Shown in pieces: positions 8,861 through 17,885 of a stretch of 64,000 nt of DNA (position 1 is the first letter of the stretch; each line of letters starts with the position of its first letter). A program made the translations under genes and the position numbers. This DNA is from Nitrosomonas oligotropha. GTDB taxonomy: Bacteria; Pseudomonadota; Gammaproteobacteria; Burkholderiales; Nitrosomonadaceae. A model generated the notes under the pieces. That model was not told the DNA's origin, searched no databases, and saw nothing but the letters and a program-made list of their open reading frames with translations. The stretch is from positions 1-64,000 of the forward strand of contig NZ_FNOE01000010.1 in NCBI RefSeq assembly GCF_900106555.1. The letters run 5' to 3'.

Positions 8861-10630
8861 TTATTGGCTACTTCTGGACAATTCCAATAACTTCTCGATG
8901 CCCACGGGCTCTTCTTGGAGTAATGGCACGACGGCATAAAGCTTTGCATACATGGTGGATACTGTCTTTATATCAGCAAGTTCATTACTAGCGCGCTGAC
9001 ACAATAAGGGAGAGTGGGCAGTTGTTGCAGCAACGCTGTTATTGATGATCCATGCCCACGGTTCAATACCTGCCCGGCGCAAATCTGCTTGAAGATTAGC
9101 AGCTTCCAGTACGGGTGTCGTTTCCGCCAATGTTACCAGCAGTATTTTGGTTTGCTTAGGGTTTTGCAGTTGCATCATCGGCGTATTGTAGTGCACGATG
9201 GAAGGATCCATTTGTTTGGCAATTTCGCGATGATAGGCGCCGGTGGCATCCAGCAACAATAGTGTATGCCCGGTGGGTGCGGTATCCATCACCACGAATT
9301 GCTTTCCCGCTTCGTGGATAATACGCGAGAATGCCTGAAATACCGCAATTTCTTCGGTGCAAGGTGAACGTAAATCTTCTTCCAGCAATGCTCTGCCTTG
9401 CGCATCCAGATGCGAGCCCTTGGTTTCCAGAACACGCTGCCGGTAGCGCTCGGTTTCCGCGTGCGGATCAATCCGGTCAACCAGCAGATTGCCCATAGCA
9501 CCGCTGAGTGTTTCGCTTAAATGTGCCGCGGGGTCTGAAGTGGTTAAATGGACGGGAAGGCCCCGATGCGCAAGATTGACCGCGATGGCCGCAGCCAGCG
9601 TGGTTTTGCCAACACCGCCTTTTCCCATCAACATGATCAAACCGCAGCCATCCTTGGCAATCTCATTCGTTAGCTTGGATAAGCTGGGGAATGGAATGGC
9701 AGGGTGGCTTGATTTATTTTCACCATCGACAGGTAGATCATCAACCAATAGTTTCCGCAAGGCTGTCAATCCGACCAGGTTAAACGGTTTCAGTAAAATA
9801 TGATCGCAAGGCAATTGGCTGAGGACTTCCGGTATGGCGGCCAAAGCGTTTTGCTCACGTTTGAAAATTGCGGTTGCCAGTGGATCCTGTGCTGTTTCTG
9901 CTTGTGGAAACAATCCATTAATGACTAGAAATTGTTTCGTCAAACCAATGGCTGCCAATTCTTCATGTGTGCGCGCTACTTCGCGTAACGTGGCTTGTTG
10001 CGCGCGGGCCACCAATACCAGCCGGGTGCGTTGCGAATCGGCGAGGGCATCCACTGCTGCCTTGTATTGTGCGCGTTGTTTTTCCAAGCCGGCCAGCGGG
10101 CCAAGACAGGACGCGTCGCCTTTGCCTTCCGCAAGAAAATCACTCCATGCGCCGGGCAGTTGCAGCAACCGTATGGTGTGACCGGTCGGGGCGGTGTCAA
10201 AAATAATATGATCGTAATCCGTTGTCAGCGCCGAATCGACCAACAAAGCGGTGAATTCATCGAAAGCGGCAATTTCAGTCGTGCATGCACCGGATAGTTG
10301 CTCTTCGATACCTTTGACCACCGTGTCCGGCAATACACCGCGCACCGGATTGACAATGCGATCACGATAGACTTGCGCTGCTGCTTGCGGGTCGATTTCC
10401 AGAGCGGCTAATCCGGGCACTGCTGTAATCGAGGTAACCTTGTTGCCAATCGTCATGCCGAACACCTGACCCACGTTGGAAGCCGGATCGGTGCTGACCA
10501 GCAATACCCGCTGACCGGCATCGGCCAGCGTTATCGCCGTAGCGCAAGCCAACGACGTTTTCCCGACACCGCCCTTGCCAGTAAAGAACAGAAATCGCGG
10601 CGGTTGATCGAGGAATTTGAGTTGCGTCAT
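8861..10630 (-). CDS. arsA: Arsenite efflux pump ATPase ArsA
   Basis: Cytosolic ATPase that energises arsenite export through ArsB. It has the duplicated architecture of ArsA: two P-loops GKGGVGKT (residues about 18-25 and near 330) and two DTAPTGHT signature sequences. Metalloid-site cysteines are visible in GACTTEIAAFDEF and SPCTEEIAVFQAF. I chose the ATG at 10630 (589 aa), 26 bases after the arsD stop; an upstream in-frame start at 10678 would overlap arsD and adds a non-conserved arginine-rich tail. It is the last gene of the ars operon. Because the partner arsB is frameshifted, pump activity as sequenced is doubtful. Confidence 0.95.
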   Translation of the reverse strand: MTQLKFLDQPPRFLFFTGKGGVGKTSLACATAITLADAGQRVLLVSTDPASNVGQVFGMTIGNKVTSITAVPGLAALEIDPQAAAQVYRDRIVNPVRGVLPDTVVKGIEEQLSGACTTEIAAFDEFTALLVDSALTTDYDHIIFDTAPTGHTIRLLQLPGAWSDFLAEGKGDASCLGPLAGLEKQRAQYKAAVDALADSQRTRLVLVARAQQATLREVARTHEELAAIGLTKQFLVINGLFPQAETAQDPLATAIFKREQNALAAIPEVLSQLPCDHILLKPFNLVGLTALRKLLVDDLPVDGENKSSHPAIPFPSLSKLTNEIAKDGCGLIMLMGKGGVGKTTLAAAIAVNLAHRGLPVHLTTSDPAAHLSETLSGAMGNLLVDRIDPHAETERYRQRVLETKGSHLDAQGRALLEEDLRSPCTEEIAVFQAFSRIIHEAGKQFVVMDTAPTGHTLLLLDATGAYHREIAKQMDPSIVHYNTPMMQLQNPKQTKILLVTLAETTPVLEAANLQADLRRAGIEPWAWIINNSVAATTAHSPLLCQRASNELADIKTVSTMYAKLYAVVPLLQEEPVGIEKLLELSRSSQ

Positions 10631-10656
10631 GTAGTTGGTTCGGGTTCGGGTTTGCG

Positions 10657-11007
10657 TTAGCAACAGCCGCCGCAACAACTGGATTCTTCGATTTCTTCCT
10701 CCACAGCAACGCCAGTCCAGCGCGCCAGTTCACCGCGATTTGGATAGCGGCCTGCCAATGCCACTTCGCCATCTATGAGAACCAATGGCAGCGCTTCAGC
10801 ACCGGAGCGTTCCAAGAATGCTTTCACTGTAGAGTTATCTGCAAAAGCCATCGGTTGTTGCGCCAGATTAAAGCGCTCAATGGCAGCACCTTGTTGTTTG
10901 GCCCAGTCGACATCAGCGGAAAAGTTGATTAATTCACGATCAGCATCGGCACCGCAAACGCCTGAGCTACAACATAAGGCAGGGTCAAATATCTGTATGG
11001 TGGTCAT
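10657..11007 (-). CDS. arsD: Arsenite metallochaperone ArsD
   Basis: 116-residue cytosolic chaperone that passes arsenite to ArsA and also acts as a weak repressor in well-studied operons. The key cysteines are present: CC at 12-13 and C18 near the N-terminus (ALCCSSGVC), and vicinal pairs at the C-terminus (ESSCCGGCC). The start has a GGAG-type ribosome site (minus-strand GGAGAATCAAA before ATG 11007). It lies between the arsB remnant and arsA, matching the usual arsDA pairing. Confidence 0.95.
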   Translation of the reverse strand: MTTIQIFDPALCCSSGVCGADADRELINFSADVDWAKQQGAAIERFNLAQQPMAFADNSTVKAFLERSGAEALPLVLIDGEVALAGRYPNRGELARWTGVAVEEEIEESSCCGGCC

Positions 11008-11084
11008 TTTGATTCTCCATGAGTAAAGTTAATAAAGTTGATGCAATTTGTTTTGTACGGTTATTGTGCTTTTTGGTGGTAATC

Positions 11085-12370
11085 TCACCGAATATTAAGC
11101 CACATAGCGAGAGTAGCCAGCGTGACGAGCAATACCGGAACCGTCAACACAATCCCCACCTGGAAATAATATCTCCAAGTGATAACCGTATTTTTCCGCG
11201 CTAGTACATGCAGCCATAACAAGGTTGCCAGACTGCCAATCGGTGTGATTTTCGGCCCCAGATCGCAACCGATCACATTGGCGTAAATCATGGCTTCCTT
11301 GATTGTTCCGGTTGCGTTTGTTGCATCGATCGACAACGCGCCGATCAGTACCGTGGGCATATTGTTCATGATAGACGATAAGAAAGCAGCCAGAAAACCG
11401 GTGCCAAGTGTTGCTCCCCATAAGCCATAACTGGCGAAGACATCAAGCAGGCCGGTAATGTACCCGGTCAAGCCTTCATTACGCAAACCATACACCACTA
11501 AATACATGCCCAGTGAAAAAATAACGATTTGCCACGGCGCTTCGCGTACCACCCTACGCGTGTTAATCACATGACCACGCGCCGCCACCGCGAGTAGTAT
11601 GAGTGAGCCAGTGGCAGCCACAAGGCTGATGGGCACACCCAAAGATTCGAGGCCAAAAAAGCCGATCAGCAGCAAGCCAACACCACCCAGCCAGCACGGA
11701 ACGTTGCTGGATCGCTTATTGCTTCATTGGGTACCTTCAGTTGACCGACATCATAGTGCGCCGGAATACTGCGGCGAAAATAGAAAGTGAGTACTCCCAA
11801 GCTACCCGCTATTGAAGCAATATTGACCGGAATCATCACTGAAGCATATTCGGCAAACCCAATCTTGAAATAATCAGCCGAGACGATGTTCACCAAATTA
11901 GATACCACTAACGGCAAGCTGGCCGTATCGGCAATAAAACCCGCCGCCATGACGAAAGCGAGCGTAGCAGCCGGGCTAAGCCCAAGTGCCAGTAGCATCG
12001 CCATCACAATCGGCGTTAGAATTAAAGCTGCGCCATCGTTGGCAAACAACACTGCAACCGCCGCGCCCAGTAATACAATGTAGGTAAATAATAAATACCC
12101 ATTGCCGCGACCCCAACGCGCCACATGCAATGCTGCCCACTCAAAAAATCCCGCTTCATCAAGCAATAAACTGATAATGATGATGGCAATGAAAGCTGCT
12201 GTCGCATTCCAGACAATATTCCACACCACCGGAATGTCACTGAGCTGAATCACGCCCAGCAGTAGTGCTGCGGTAGCGCCAAGTAGAGCACTCCAACCAA
12301 TACCAAGGCCGCGCGGCTGCCAGATGACCAGCACGAGCGTTACGATGAAAATCAGTAGAGCAATCAGCAT
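11085..12370 (-). pseudogene. arsB: Arsenite permease ArsB, disrupted by a one-base deletion
   Basis: Encodes the arsenite/antimonite membrane transporter of the ArsB (ion transporter superfamily) type in two frames. Codons from ATG 12370 give the first 234 residues up to GWVVL, then the frame shifts to a stop (ACC-stop); the next frame resumes with [17 protein letters not shown] and runs to 11085. Restoring one G in the run read TTGGCTTG on the minus strand (plus-strand 11676-11679) joins the parts into 428 residues, the normal ArsB length, with about a dozen membrane segments. Conservation on both sides is intact, so the lesion is recent, or a sequencing error. The permease at 15275 could replace it. 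Confidence 0.88.
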
Positions 12371-12409
12371 GTCAATGGTTCACGGTGTTTGAATTTCTGC
12401 TTGTTGCTG

Positions 12410-12907
12410 TCACTTTGATTGTGACGGCTTGAATTTCAAAATGCCGATGTAGTCCAGTTTTGTCCTAAAAGCGGAAGGATTTTGCTGCAAATCATCGAGT
12501 GGCAGCGATAAAAAAGTCTCGATACCCTCACGCAAGGTTTGATAAGCCAGCACGAATGCCGTGTTGATTTCTTCTTCGGTTCCCGTCGCTTCAGCGGGAT
12601 CATCGACATCCCAATGCGAGCGCAGTGCGGGCCCGAGATACGCCGGACAGGTTTCTCCGGCGGCGTTGCCGCACACAGTGATTACAATATCCGGTGTAGC
12701 TGGTAAGTTATCCCACGATTTACTGCAAAGCCCTTCGGTTGCGATACCTTCGCGTTCAAGCAAAGCAAGCGAACGCGGATGGACCTGGCCGGTCGGTTTA
12801 CTGCCCGCGCTCATCGCTTGCCAACCTTTGGGTGCCAGATGATTAAAAGTAGCTTCCGCGAGAATAGAGCGGCAGGAATTTCCGGTGCAAAGAAATAGTA
12901 CATTCAT
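12410..12907 (-). CDS. arsC: Arsenate reductase ArsC, LMW-phosphatase type
   Basis: Reduces arsenate to arsenite with thiols. The low-molecular-weight phosphatase loop CTGNSCRS (CX5R) sits at residues 7-14 with start ATG 12907, followed by VITVCG and CPAYLG cysteines that fit the thiol relay of the thioredoxin-coupled class, and DVDDPAEATGT near the C-terminal half. ATG 12907 lies two bases after the arsI stop, implying coupled translation; a longer frame from 12922 would overlap arsI and is unlikely. It is the third gene of the ars operon. Confidence 0.95.
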   Translation of the reverse strand: MNVLFLCTGNSCRSILAEATFNHLAPKGWQAMSAGSKPTGQVHPRSLALLEREGIATEGLCSKSWDNLPATPDIVITVCGNAAGETCPAYLGPALRSHWDVDDPAEATGTEEEINTAFVLAYQTLREGIETFLSLPLDDLQQNPSAFRTKLDYIGILKFKPSQSK

Positions 12908-12909
12908 GA

Positions 12910-13329
12910 TCAGGCTGCGCAACAGGTTTCGGTTTTAGTGGGAATGGCGGTATCCTGTCCAAATACCGGAATTGAGGCTAGCGAATGAAATGCCTCCCAG
13001 GCGATGCCTTGCGGATCAACTGTCCAGTATTTATTTGATGATGCGTAGCAGCATTGTGCATTCTGTTGTTCCACAGCAGGCAAACCGGCTTGCGTCAAAC
13101 GTTGATTTACTTCGGTTAAGGCATCGTCAGAATCAACCTGGATTCCCACATGATCCAAACCCGGCTTTGCACCTCGCGCCGATATGGCGAAATTGATATA
13201 CGGATCATCCAGCATCCATTTTGCGTAATCCGATTTGCTGACGGATGGTTCGACACCGAATAGTGCTGAGTAAAAGCGGATATTATCCTGTAGGTTATTG
13301 ACGGCAATATGGACATGAAAGCGTTTCAT
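12910..13329 (-). CDS. arsI: ArsI/CadI-type VOC dioxygenase
   Basis: Vicinal-oxygen-chelate fold protein of the ArsI/CadI group; characterised ArsI enzymes cleave the carbon-arsenic bond of trivalent organoarsenicals such as methylarsenite. The sequence opens with KRFHVHIAVNNL (first metal His), has GLDHVGIQV (second His), a QCCYASSNKYW cysteine pair like the substrate-binding thiols, and GIAWEAF (Glu ligand). The C-terminus ends in TETCCAA. AAGGAGACA stands just before ATG ATG (13332/13329); the second ATG has the better spacing. Upstream in-frame sequence overlaps arsR and is ignored. Two bases separate it from arsC. Confidence 0.85.
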   Translation of the reverse strand: MKRFHVHIAVNNLQDNIRFYSALFGVEPSVSKSDYAKWMLDDPYINFAISARGAKPGLDHVGIQVDSDDALTEVNQRLTQAGLPAVEQQNAQCCYASSNKYWTVDPQGIAWEAFHSLASIPVFGQDTAIPTKTETCCAA

Positions 13330-13354
13330 CATTGTCTCCTTCGTTAAGTTATAT

Positions 13355-13684
13355 TTAGCTGTTTTTTTCATCGCAGCAAACTTCAACATTGCCGCAGGGT
13401 GTACCGGCGCAACAGTTCTCGGTGAGATAACCTATTAATGCATTCATGGTTGTAAAATTTGCCGAATAATAAATGAAGCGGCTTTCCTGCCGGGCAATCA
13501 CCAGCTCCGCGTGAGTCAATTCTTTCAGATGAAAAGACAGCGTTGCATTGGGAATGCACAATTCCTTGGCAAGCTGACCGGCCGGAACGCCGGATTCGCC
13601 AGCCTGAACCAGCATTCGGAATATCGTGAGACGAGTCTCATGGGCCAGGGCGGCAAGCGCTTTAATTGCAATACTCATTTCCAT
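13355..13684 (-). CDS. arsR: ArsR-family arsenical repressor
   Basis: 109-residue winged-helix repressor, first gene of the arsR-arsI-arsC-arsB-arsD-arsA operon. The helix-turn-helix is in GVPAGQLAKELCIPNATLSF followed by HLKELTHAELV and the wing around ESRFIYYSA. Instead of the classical ELCVCDL arsenic site of helix alpha-3, the cysteine pairs are at the C-terminus (NCCAGTPC, VCC), a different arrangement of the As(III) ligands as in several other ArsR types. ATG 13684 or ATG 13678 may be used; the promoter lies only a few bases upstream. Confidence 0.93.
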   Translation of the reverse strand: MEMSIAIKALAALAHETRLTIFRMLVQAGESGVPAGQLAKELCIPNATLSFHLKELTHAELVIARQESRFIYYSANFTTMNALIGYLTENCCAGTPCGNVEVCCDEKNS

Positions 13685-13690
13685 GTTTCC

Positions 13691-13719
13691 AATATATTAG
13701 AAATTATAATTGACGTCAA
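13691..13719 (-). promoter_or_regulatory. Likely ars operon promoter
   Basis: On the minus strand TTGACG (13719-13714) is separated by 17 bases from TATATT (13696-13691), a good sigma-70 arrangement. Transcription would start at about 13684, at or next to the first arsR ATG, so the transcript may be nearly leaderless. The AT-rich spacer is a plausible ArsR operator. Confidence 0.55.
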
Positions 13720-14254
13720 CCCTCTTTGATTTGATTAATCGTTAATTCATCAGGACCAATCTTAGAAATTTCTCATAAGTAGTTGATAGAATAGCTATTG
13801 CCATTTGATGCGCTAAATATAACCATATAAAATAACTGTATTGCAATTGTATGTGCAGAACATAAAGTTTCTGTTTTCTGTGCGACATATCAAAAGGCAG
13901 TTGTACACAGATTTTATTTTATCTAGAAATTTCTATCTAATATGCCCTGGATTCTTATGTGGGATTGTTGCTCGGTTCAAGAATAATGAATTATTAGGCA
14001 GCAATTATCTTGTCTGGAATCTCGTAAGATGGAAAGGACATCTTGTAAACTGCTGTCATCACCATACAAAGTTGCCAAGGTGCATACCCTACAAAGAAAT
14101 CTCACAGTTCATGCTGTATTTCATCGCCAACCCGGCATGGGTGCCGCGGCTCTTGAGTTCGCTTTGCTGACATTTTTGATAAAGGGAATGATTGAAGAGT
14201 GCAAAAAATATCAAACTATTTCAGAGCTTTCCTAATGGAATTGAAGGGGATTAA
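13720..14254. other. AT-rich intergenic region between ars operon and dsrE-like gene
   Basis: About 530 bp with only poorly coding open frames (for example 13841-14170), which lack ribosome sites and family resemblance. No repeat or RNA gene was recognised. Confidence 0.45.
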
Positions 14255-14575
14255 ATGAAACTCGCAATTATCATTTATTCGAATGACCCGGAAACAGTAT
14301 GGAACGCCTTCCGACTTGGAATTTTCTCCCGCAAGCAGGGAGATACTGTTTCAGTCTTTTTGCTCGGAAAAGGTGTGGAGGTAGAATCTCTTGATAGGGA
14401 CAAGTTTGATATTACCGGACAGATTCACAGTTTTTTGGATATAGGTGGTGCAATTCTAGCTTGCGGAACCTGTCTTAAGCTTCGTCAGCCTGAAGAGTTA
14501 GGAATATGTCCGATATCAACGATGCAGGATTTATATACGCTGATTCACGATTCAGATAAGGTATTGAGCTTTTAG
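14255..14575 (+). CDS. DsrE/DsrF-family small protein
   Basis: 106-residue protein of the DsrE-like fold: it opens with the first beta strand KLAIIIYSNDPETVWNAFRLG, continues with DTVSVFLLGKGVE and has CGTCLKLRQ near residue 70, where DsrE/TusD relatives carry the sulfur-relay cysteine. An AAGGGG ribosome site precedes ATG 14255. It is 11 bases upstream of a methyltransferase gene and both probably form one transcript. Sulfane-sulfur or thiol-metalloid handling is possible given the arsenic genes around, but this is inference. Confidence 0.75.
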   Translation: MKLAIIIYSNDPETVWNAFRLGIFSRKQGDTVSVFLLGKGVEVESLDRDKFDITGQIHSFLDIGGAILACGTCLKLRQPEELGICPISTMQDLYTLIHDSDKVLSF

Positions 14576-14586
14576 GAAAATTTACG

Positions 14587-15201
14587 ATGGATAATAAGCA
14601 ATATTGGGAACAGATATATACTATCAAGAAATCTGACTCAGTCAGTTGGTTTCAGGAACACGCTGACCAGTCTCTGCGACTAATCCATAATACAAGACTC
14701 GGTAAAGATGCGGCCATTATTGATGTGGGAGGGGGAACTTCCAGACTGGTGGATGACCTTGTGGCCGAGGGCTATACTGATTTGACAGTATTTTATCTGT
14801 CATCAACTGCACTTGCTGTTGCAAGGCAGCGTTTGGGGAAACATGCGGATATTGTTCACTGGATAGAAGGCGATATTACCCGTGCAAAGTTTCCCCTGAA
14901 CCGGTTCGACATTTGGCATGATCGTGCAGTGTTCCATTTTTTGACTGATCCGGCAGATCGCCATGCTTATGTCGAGCGTGTCTTAAGTTCGGTTCGGCCA
15001 GGCGGACATGTGATTGTTGCCACTTTTGCCGAAGATGGGCCAGAAAAATGCAGCGGCCTGCCCGTGATGCGATACCAACCTGAAGCCTTACATGCGGTAT
15101 TTGGAGATACTTTTCAGCTGGTCGAACATGAAAAAGAGGCACACCACACGCCGTTTGGCACAGTTCAGCAGTTTGTTTATTGCTATTGCCGCAAGAGGTA
15201 G
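14587..15201 (+). CDS. Class I SAM-dependent methyltransferase
   Basis: 204 residues with a Rossmann-type methyltransferase core: glycine motif IIDVGGGTSRLVDDL near residue 40, acidic/post motifs VHWIEGDIT and FDIWHDRAVFHFL, and RPGGHVIVATF. It resembles small methyltransferases of the UbiE/thiopurine type. It lacks the three conserved cysteines of ArsM arsenite methyltransferases, so I do not call it arsM despite its place between two arsenic loci. It follows the dsrE-like gene by 11 bases. Substrate unknown. Confidence 0.8.
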   Translation: MDNKQYWEQIYTIKKSDSVSWFQEHADQSLRLIHNTRLGKDAAIIDVGGGTSRLVDDLVAEGYTDLTVFYLSSTALAVARQRLGKHADIVHWIEGDITRAKFPLNRFDIWHDRAVFHFLTDPADRHAYVERVLSSVRPGGHVIVATFAEDGPEKCSGLPVMRYQPEALHAVFGDTFQLVEHEKEAHHTPFGTVQQFVYCYCRKR

Positions 15202-15274
15202 TAAGTGCTAATTCCTCGAATATTTTCAGAGTGCATAATCTTTCCCGGATAGAAGCACAACTTATTTATCCTGA

Positions 15275-16273
15275 CTACTTCTTTTTGCTAAATGTTTTTG
15301 ATATCTCTAAACTTTTAGACTCTTGAAATATCATCGCAGGCACCAAGCGTATATAAATCAACTCACCGACCAGTTCCACCAGCGTTTGAGTAACGATTAC
15401 GACAGATGCCAAAATCCAGCCGTCCGGTAAAGCCAGCGCTAAAGGCAGAACCACCAACGAGTTTCGCGTTCCGGCGCTAAAAACGAGTGCTCGTCCTGCC
15501 TGTGTTTCCAGGCGAAACGCATATGCCGTCAAGCGAGCAAGAAACGGTATGATAGCCATGAAAGCAACATAAACTGGCACGACTTGTCTTACAACTGGGA
15601 GGTACTCTTCTATTCTGCCAATTTGAGATGCTACAACGAGAAGTAATGTAATCGCCATAAAGGGCACTGGAAGCCACGCCGTGATTTCAAGCCAGATGGC
15701 ACCGCTACGCTGACGCTTTGCCCAAAACTCAGTTGATAAGGCAAGCCCTAGAGGGAAAATAATCAATACAAGAAAAGCTTCCAGAAACGGCTCAGCACTC
15801 ATGACTTGTGCGGCTTGCTCTCCCATGAAAAGCCATAGATACACGGGCAAAAGGAGCATCTGAACAAGCAGTAACAAAGGCGTGGAAGCAAGCACGAGTC
15901 GAGCATTGCCACGACCAAGGTGGGTAAATACGACAACGTAATCAATACAAGGTGTTAACAGAACCAGATATACTCCGAGTAACAGTGGCGGGTGCTCCGG
16001 TAAAAGAAGCGACAAAAACCAAACTACGATGGGTACGATGATGAAATTGATCATCAATAGCGCAGCTGTAAACCGCTTATTCGCGAACGCCTCGCGCAGT
16101 TGAAGAAAAGGGATTTGCGCAAACATGCTATAAAGCAATAATGCAAGCATGGGGGAAATCAAATACTCCAGGCTTGCGCCAAAGCTAGGATTCCATAACC
16201 CAAGCCCCGTCCCGACGGCCAAGGCCACAGCGTATAGCCCTATCTGATTTTCTTCCAGTTGTTCTCTGCGCAT
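15275..16273 (-). CDS. Arsenite permease of the bile-acid/ACR3-like superfamily
   Basis: 332-residue protein with about ten membrane segments. The sequence VLLTPCIDYVVVFTHLGRGN contains the conserved cysteine motif (TPC) of ACR3-type arsenite transporters, and FSAGTRNSLVVLPLALALP matches the second half of the superfamily. It probably exports arsenite independently of ArsA and may compensate for the disrupted arsB. It is transcribed away from the CDF gene at 16471; 197 bp between them hold both promoters, though no clear -35/-10 pair was found. It converges on the methyltransferase gene. Confidence 0.8.
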   Translation of the reverse strand: MRREQLEENQIGLYAVALAVGTGLGLWNPSFGASLEYLISPMLALLLYSMFAQIPFLQLREAFANKRFTAALLMINFIIVPIVVWFLSLLLPEHPPLLLGVYLVLLTPCIDYVVVFTHLGRGNARLVLASTPLLLLVQMLLLPVYLWLFMGEQAAQVMSAEPFLEAFLVLIIFPLGLALSTEFWAKRQRSGAIWLEITAWLPVPFMAITLLLVVASQIGRIEEYLPVVRQVVPVYVAFMAIIPFLARLTAYAFRLETQAGRALVFSAGTRNSLVVLPLALALPDGWILASVVIVTQTLVELVGELIYIRLVPAMIFQESKSLEISKTFSKKK

Positions 16274-16470
16274 AGTATTTCCTTAAAATACAAACCGTCA
16301 TGGGTCAGCGAAAAATTTGTGCCATAATTTGGCACAGCGTTTTATTTCAATGATTCTGATCATGTTGACATAACCATTGTAATTCAGTCTACGAATCTCC
16401 GATCAGTTCCATATAATTTTAGTTAATCCGCTATTTTTAGAAATTCACATGTCGGAAAGAAAACCTATAT

Positions 16471-17397
16471 ATGGCACATAACCACTCCCACGATCATGAT
16501 CATGATCATAGCCACGCTCCCAAAAACTTTGATCGCGCATTCGCAATTGGAATTGCGCTAAATGTAGGTTTCGTTGTGGTTGAAGTTATTTTTGGTTTAT
16601 TTTCAAATTCTCTCGCGCTGTTGGCAGATGCAGGCCATAACCTCAGCGATGTGTTGAGTTTATTATTCGCGTGGGGCGCAAGCATCTTAGTACGCAAGTT
16701 ACCAACACAGCGGCACACTTACGGTTTGCGCCGCACCTCGATTTTGGCTGCATTGATTAATGCGCTAGTTTTGCTTGTTGCTGTCGGCGCTATCGCCTGG
16801 GAAGCCATTCTCAGATTTGGCCATCCCGAGGCAGTGGCAAGTGATACAGTCATTTGGGTGGCGTCAGTTGGCATAGTCATTAATGGGTTCACGGCATGGC
16901 TGTTCATGTCCGGCCAAAAACAAGACATGAATATTCGCGGTGCGTATTTGCATATGATGGCTGACGCAGCTATTTCTCTTGGCGTCCTCTTGGCAGCTAT
17001 TGCCATAAAATTCACGGACTGGTTGTGGTTGGACTCAGTCGTGAGTCTTATTGTCGCCGTAATTATTGGTATTGGCACTTGGAGTTTGCTCCGTGAATCG
17101 CTAAACCTTGCTCTTGATGCTGTGCCAGCAAATATTCATCCGGCCAAAGTTGAGGCTTACCTCGCTGGTCTTCCAGGAATTGAAGCAGTTCACGACCTAC
17201 ATATCTGGGCAATGAGCACGACGGAAATTGCGCTAACCGTGCATTTAATCAAGCCGGATGCAGTCATTGATGATTTGCTATTGGTTCAAATTAATAATGA
17301 ATTGCGTGAGCTGTTTGGAATACAGCATACCACTGTCCAATTTGAGCGTGGAAATACATCTCATCCCTGTAAGCAAGCACCAGCAGAAGTGGTTTAA
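16471..17397 (+). CDS. Cation diffusion facilitator, CzcD/DmeF-like
   Basis: Inner-membrane proton antiporter of the CDF family exporting Zn, Co or Cd (308 aa). It has a His-Asp-rich N-terminus (HNHSHDHDHDHSH), six predicted membrane segments, the metal-site motifs ADAGHNLSD in TM2 and HMMADAAIS in TM5, and a cytosolic C-terminal domain with HDLHIWAMSTTE. These features point to the Zn/Co/Cd branch (CzcD, DmeF); specificity cannot be fixed from sequence alone. A TATAAT hexamer lies at 16412-16417, but no convincing -35 is placed before it. Confidence 0.92.
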   Translation: MAHNHSHDHDHDHSHAPKNFDRAFAIGIALNVGFVVVEVIFGLFSNSLALLADAGHNLSDVLSLLFAWGASILVRKLPTQRHTYGLRRTSILAALINALVLLVAVGAIAWEAILRFGHPEAVASDTVIWVASVGIVINGFTAWLFMSGQKQDMNIRGAYLHMMADAAISLGVLLAAIAIKFTDWLWLDSVVSLIVAVIIGIGTWSLLRESLNLALDAVPANIHPAKVEAYLAGLPGIEAVHDLHIWAMSTTEIALTVHLIKPDAVIDDLLLVQINNELRELFGIQHTTVQFERGNTSHPCKQAPAEVV

Positions 17398-17497
17398 AGT
17401 AGAAATGAGTAACTTTTGTTTTATCATCACAACAAATAATCATTCGAGAGCTCCACAGGTTTTGTAAACTTAATAATTACGTGACAAATATACATAA

Positions 17498-17725
17498 ATG
17501 AATACGATACAGTTGCAATCGACTATTACTTGCTCGAACTGTGGAACTCAAAAATTGGAGATGATGCCGACCAATGTTTGTCAATTCTTTTATGAATGTG
17601 AATCTTGTCACCATTTATTGAAGCCTAAAGCGGGACATTGCTGTGTTTACTGTTCTTATGGCAATGTCCCATGTCCACCGATTCAACTGTCCGATAGCAA
17701 TTCTTCTTGCTGTACAGATTCTTGA
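17498..17725 (+). CDS. GDCCVxC domain protein, copy 2
   Basis: 75-residue paralogue of the protein at 8522-8749, with matching cysteine positions: CSNC, CESC, signature GHCCVYCSYG (Gly-His instead of Gly-Asp), CPP and a C-terminal SCCTDS. Sequence identity between the two is high through the core and low at both ends. It lies 100 bp after the CDF exporter on the same strand. Soft-metal binding is inferred from the paired cysteines and the genomic company. Confidence 0.8.
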   Translation: MNTIQLQSTITCSNCGTQKLEMMPTNVCQFFYECESCHHLLKPKAGHCCVYCSYGNVPCPPIQLSDSNSSCCTDS

Positions 17726-17885
17726 ATCACCAAGCTTGACTCTTTAAATAAGTTTGTGGATAGAGACGATCACACAAAGCCAGAAAGATGAGTGGATCAG
17801 GCCATTATGGCTTGGGAGAACATTAACTGTAATTAAAAAATTACCTTTTGCTCCGATATGAAGGATTCTGAATACTGGAGCTTTT

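Noticed and set aside
11660..11690. Two separate arsB genes or a programmed frameshift
   Set aside because: The two frames join precisely into one normal-length ArsB by adding one base; the second frame begins with TTG inside a conserved helix.
13841..14170. 109-codon plus-strand frame in the ars-dsrE gap
   Set aside because: Composition is not protein-like, no ribosome site, and no resemblance to known families; AT-rich chance frame.
14587..15201. ArsM arsenite methyltransferase
   Set aside because: The conserved cysteine triad of ArsM is absent and the protein is too short.
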